The notes under the pieces were generated by a model. That model saw only the letters and a program-made list of their open reading frames with translations. It was not told where the DNA came from and did no database searches. DNA of 15,024 nt from an uncultured Bacilli bacterium (GTDB lineage Bacteria > Bacillota_I > Bacilli_A > RF39 > UBA660). A program made the position numbers and the translations under genes. This document shows positions 13,093-15,024 of the stretch, piece after piece. Position 1 is the stretch's first letter; each line of letters begins with the position of its first letter. The stretch lies in contig CAPQQE010000018.1 of NCBI GenBank assembly GCA_948687865.1, positions 1-15,024 of the forward strand, read 5' to 3'.

Positions 13093-13110
13093 TATTATCT
13101 ATGATGTTAT
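13093..13110 (+). repeat. 18-bp direct repeat, copy 2 (upstream of ABC gene)
   Basis: TATTATCTATGATGTTAT in noncoding DNA, an exact copy of the phosphorylase 3' end at 12140-12157, 953 nt away. Confidence 0.7.
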
Positions 13111-13134
13111 GAAATAGTATAAAAAATTAAACTA

Positions 13135-13143
13135 TGATATAAT
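13135..13143 (+). promoter_or_regulatory. Extended -10 promoter of the ABC transporter gene
   Basis: TGATATAAT at 13135-13143 is a perfect TGnTATAAT, followed closely by the GTGAGGT ribosome binding site. There is no clear -35. Confidence 0.6.
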
Positions 13144-13160
13144 TTTTTTGTGAGGTAATT

Positions 13161-14882
13161 ATGCAGTTTTTAAAAAGTTTGAAATTTACTTGGAAATATG
13201 TAAAGGAACAAAAGAAAAATTTTATTTGGTACATTATTTTAGGAATAATGTCTATTATTATAAGCGTAATGGTTCCAATGCTAAGTGCTAAAATAATTAT
13301 AGATTTAACTAATAATATGTTTGAACAATTAATATTTATGGCAATTTTAATTTTTATTATTGAAAATATAAGAAACTTAGTTCATTATGCTGAAAATTAT
13401 CATGGTACTACTTTATACAGAGAAACATTTATAAGAATACAAACAGTATTAGGAAGAGAAATGTTAAAACTGGAAAATAAGGTAATTGATGACAATGGAA
13501 CAGGATTATTTATCCAAAGAATGACAGGTGATTCATCAAGAATATCAGATGCATTTCCAATGCTTATAAATTATTTAACAAATATAATGACTAATATAGG
13601 TATATTTGGCGCTATTTTTGTAATAAATAAATTAGTTTTTCTATACACAGTTTTAATTGTTTTAATACTATATTTTATCGAGAAGAAAAGGGTAAAATTA
13701 AGAAATGAAAACGATAAAAAGTATAGAAAACTAAATGAAAAAGTTTCCAGTTATGTGGGAGAAATGACTAGAGGAGTAAGAGATATTAAAGTCCTTAACT
13801 CTGAAGATAGTTTTATAAATGAACTATATAATAGAGTATATAAATTAAATAATTCAAGATATGATACCAATAAAATAGATCGTAAATATAGATTACTTAG
13901 GGGCTTTGGGTTAGATTTAAATACCCTAACATTAATCTTACTTCTAGTATTTTTAATAAAAAATGGTGAATTAAGCGTTGCTAGTGCATTAGTAATCCAT
14001 AATTATTCAGATAGAGTAACAAGTATAATATATTGGTTAGGAGATTTGCTTGAGGTAATAAAAGATTTTAATCTGTCTGTTGATAGAATCAGAGAAATAA
14101 TAGAGGGGGATAAATTTAAAAAAGAGCATTTTGGGAATAAACATTTAGATAAAGTTAATGGTAACTTTGAATTTGAAAATGTATCTTTTAGTTATGATAA
14201 AAATAAAATATTTAATAATCTTAGTTTTAAAGTTGATTCAAATAAAACAGTAGCATTTGTTGGTAAAAGTGGAGAAGGTAAATCTACAATATTTAATCTG
14301 ATATGCAAATTATATGATATAGATTCAGGAACCATTAAGATAGATGGGGTTGATATTAATGAACTTGATAAAGATTCTATAAGAGGAAATATTACAGTAA
14401 TAAATCAGAGCCCATATATATTTAATGTTAGTATAAAAGATAACTTAAAATTAGTAAAAGAAAATCTAACTGATTCAGAAATGAAAAAAGCCTGTAAAAT
14501 CGCTTGCTTACATGATTTTATAATGAGTCTTCCTGATAAATATGATACGATTGTAGGAGAAGGCGGAGTAAATTTGTCTGGTGGGCAAAAACAAAGATTA
14601 GCAATTGCAAGAGCATTAGTTCAAAAAACAAAAATAATACTTTTTGATGAAGCAACGAGCGCCCTTGATAATGAAACTCAAAAAGAAATACAAGATGCTA
14701 TTAATAATATGAAAGGTAAATATACAATTCTAATTATTGCACATAGATTTTCAACAATATTAAATAGTGATAAAATTATGCTTTTAGAAGATGGGGAAAT
14801 AATTATTGAAGGAACACATGAAGAATTACTAAAAAAATCTAAAGAGTATAAAATGTTATATGAATCAGAATTAAAACAATAA
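13161..14882 (+). CDS. ABC exporter, fused membrane and ATPase domains
   Basis: This is a half-transporter of the type IV (MsbA-like) exporter class, working as a homo- or heterodimer in the cell membrane. The first 300 or so residues are the membrane domain, with hydrophobic spans at about 20-42, 55-70, 130-170 and 248-266 and coupling-loop text (DSSRISDAFP, ETFIRIQTVLG). The ATPase domain follows: Walker A GKSGEGKST (about 368-376), Q-loop INQSPYIFN, signature LSGGQKQR (472-479), Walker B ILFDEATSALD (Asp496, Glu497) and the H-loop His528 in IAHR. All catalytic residues are present. The 573-aa length is normal. No partner half-transporter lies beside it, so a homodimer is likely. The substrate cannot be told from sequence; drug, lipid or peptide export are all possible. 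Confidence 0.93.
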   Translation: MQFLKSLKFTWKYVKEQKKNFIWYIILGIMSIIISVMVPMLSAKIIIDLTNNMFEQLIFMAILIFIIENIRNLVHYAENYHGTTLYRETFIRIQTVLGREMLKLENKVIDDNGTGLFIQRMTGDSSRISDAFPMLINYLTNIMTNIGIFGAIFVINKLVFLYTVLIVLILYFIEKKRVKLRNENDKKYRKLNEKVSSYVGEMTRGVRDIKVLNSEDSFINELYNRVYKLNNSRYDTNKIDRKYRLLRGFGLDLNTLTLILLLVFLIKNGELSVASALVIHNYSDRVTSIIYWLGDLLEVIKDFNLSVDRIREIIEGDKFKKEHFGNKHLDKVNGNFEFENVSFSYDKNKIFNNLSFKVDSNKTVAFVGKSGEGKSTIFNLICKLYDIDSGTIKIDGVDINELDKDSIRGNITVINQSPYIFNVSIKDNLKLVKENLTDSEMKKACKIACLHDFIMSLPDKYDTIVGEGGVNLSGGQKQRLAIARALVQKTKIILFDEATSALDNETQKEIQDAINNMKGKYTILIIAHRFSTILNSDKIMLLEDGEIIIEGTHEELLKKSKEYKMLYESELKQ

Positions 14883-14885
14883 TAT

Positions 14886-14914
14886 AAAAAAGTTCATTAT
14901 TTTGAACTCTTTTT
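14886..14914. terminator. Bidirectional terminator between the ABC and VanY-type genes
   Basis: AGTTCA (14891-14896) pairs with TGAACT (14903-14908) around TTATTT. It has A-rich flanks on the left and CTTTTT on the right, so it gives a T run on either strand. It serves the convergent genes ending at 14882 and 14897. Confidence 0.7.
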
Positions 14915-15024
14915 GTTTGCTAAGTATTTCATATAATATTCTTCATAAGTTATATTCTTTTTATGTATAATAGTAGCAGCCTTAACCCCAACATATCTAA
15001 TATGCCATGCTTCCTCAGCATAAC
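14897..15024 (-). CDS. VanY-type D-alanyl-D-alanine carboxypeptidase, C-terminal part
   Basis: The gene is cut by the window edge; only the last 41 codons plus stop are seen. The peptide YAEEAWHIRYVGVKAATIIH followed by YEEYYMKYLA matches the end of the M15/VanY family. There the ExWH motif supplies the catalytic Glu and a zinc-binding His, followed by RYVG and a final LEEYL-type helix. Such enzymes trim the terminal D-Ala from peptidoglycan stem peptides outside the membrane. The identification rests on this short motif region. It converges with the ABC gene, sharing its terminator. Confidence 0.75.
   Translation of the reverse strand, partial: YAEEAWHIRYVGVKAATIIHKKNITYEEYYMKYLANKKSSK

Noticed and set aside
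1..15024. CRISPR arrays, tRNA or rRNA genes, riboswitches
   Set aside because: No regularly spaced repeats, no tRNA-like cloverleaf with GGTTCRA arm, and no known riboswitch core was seen on either strand by eye.

Overview
The window is about 15 kb of very AT-rich DNA with dense genes, strong AGGAGG-type ribosome binding sites, heavy use of ATA and AGA codons and many short intrinsic terminators. TGG encodes Trp and TGA is a stop (it ends sufD), so the code is standard and not the Mycoplasma code. A PrsA lipoprotein foldase, a YjcZ-like spore peptide, the gene order sufC-sufD-sufS-sufU-sufB and an omega/RecX pair all point to Bacillota, most likely a Bacilli-type or related low-GC gut lineage. 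The species cannot be named from the sequence.

Layout. 1-198: end of an unrecognised Cys/His-rich reading frame with an internal stop. 280-1032: unknown protein. 1117-1311: rpoZ (omega subunit). 1367-2107: recX behind a probable LexA box. 2116-3075 (minus): prsA. 3215-3446: two tiny hydrophobic peptide genes; the first matches the YjcZ sporulation family and sits behind a sequence like a mother-cell (sigma K/E) promoter. 3545-3994: unknown protein. 4002-5280: an IS3/IS150-type insertion sequence with 13-bp terminal inverted repeats, two transposase frames, a GGGAAAA slippery heptamer and a Tyr at the second catalytic Asp. 5278-5697 (minus): a HIT-family hydrolase gene interrupted by a 54-nt in-frame segment that carries stop codons and is bounded by 13-bp direct repeats.

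5787-10220 is a complete iron-sulfur cluster assembly operon, sufCDSUB, with an unusually short SufD. 10369-10803: a single-stranded DNA-binding protein without the usual acidic C-terminal tip. 10893-12164: pyrimidine-nucleoside phosphorylase. 12245-13030: unknown protein, in a segment flanked by an 18-bp direct repeat copied from the 3' end of the phosphorylase gene. 13161-14882: ABC exporter half-transporter. 14897-15024 (minus): C-terminal end of a VanY-type D,D-carboxypeptidase.

How the genes work together. The suf genes form one pathway: SufS takes sulfur from cysteine, SufU accepts it, and the SufB-SufC-SufD scaffold builds the cluster. recX and ssb both concern DNA repair or recombination but are separate units. 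The remaining genes are mainly single-gene units with their own promoters and terminators. The most unusual points are the HIT gene whose reading frame would be exactly restored by losing or skipping one repeat unit, the spore-type small-peptide locus, the SOS-like box before recX, the altered SSB tail and the repeat-flanked orphan gene.
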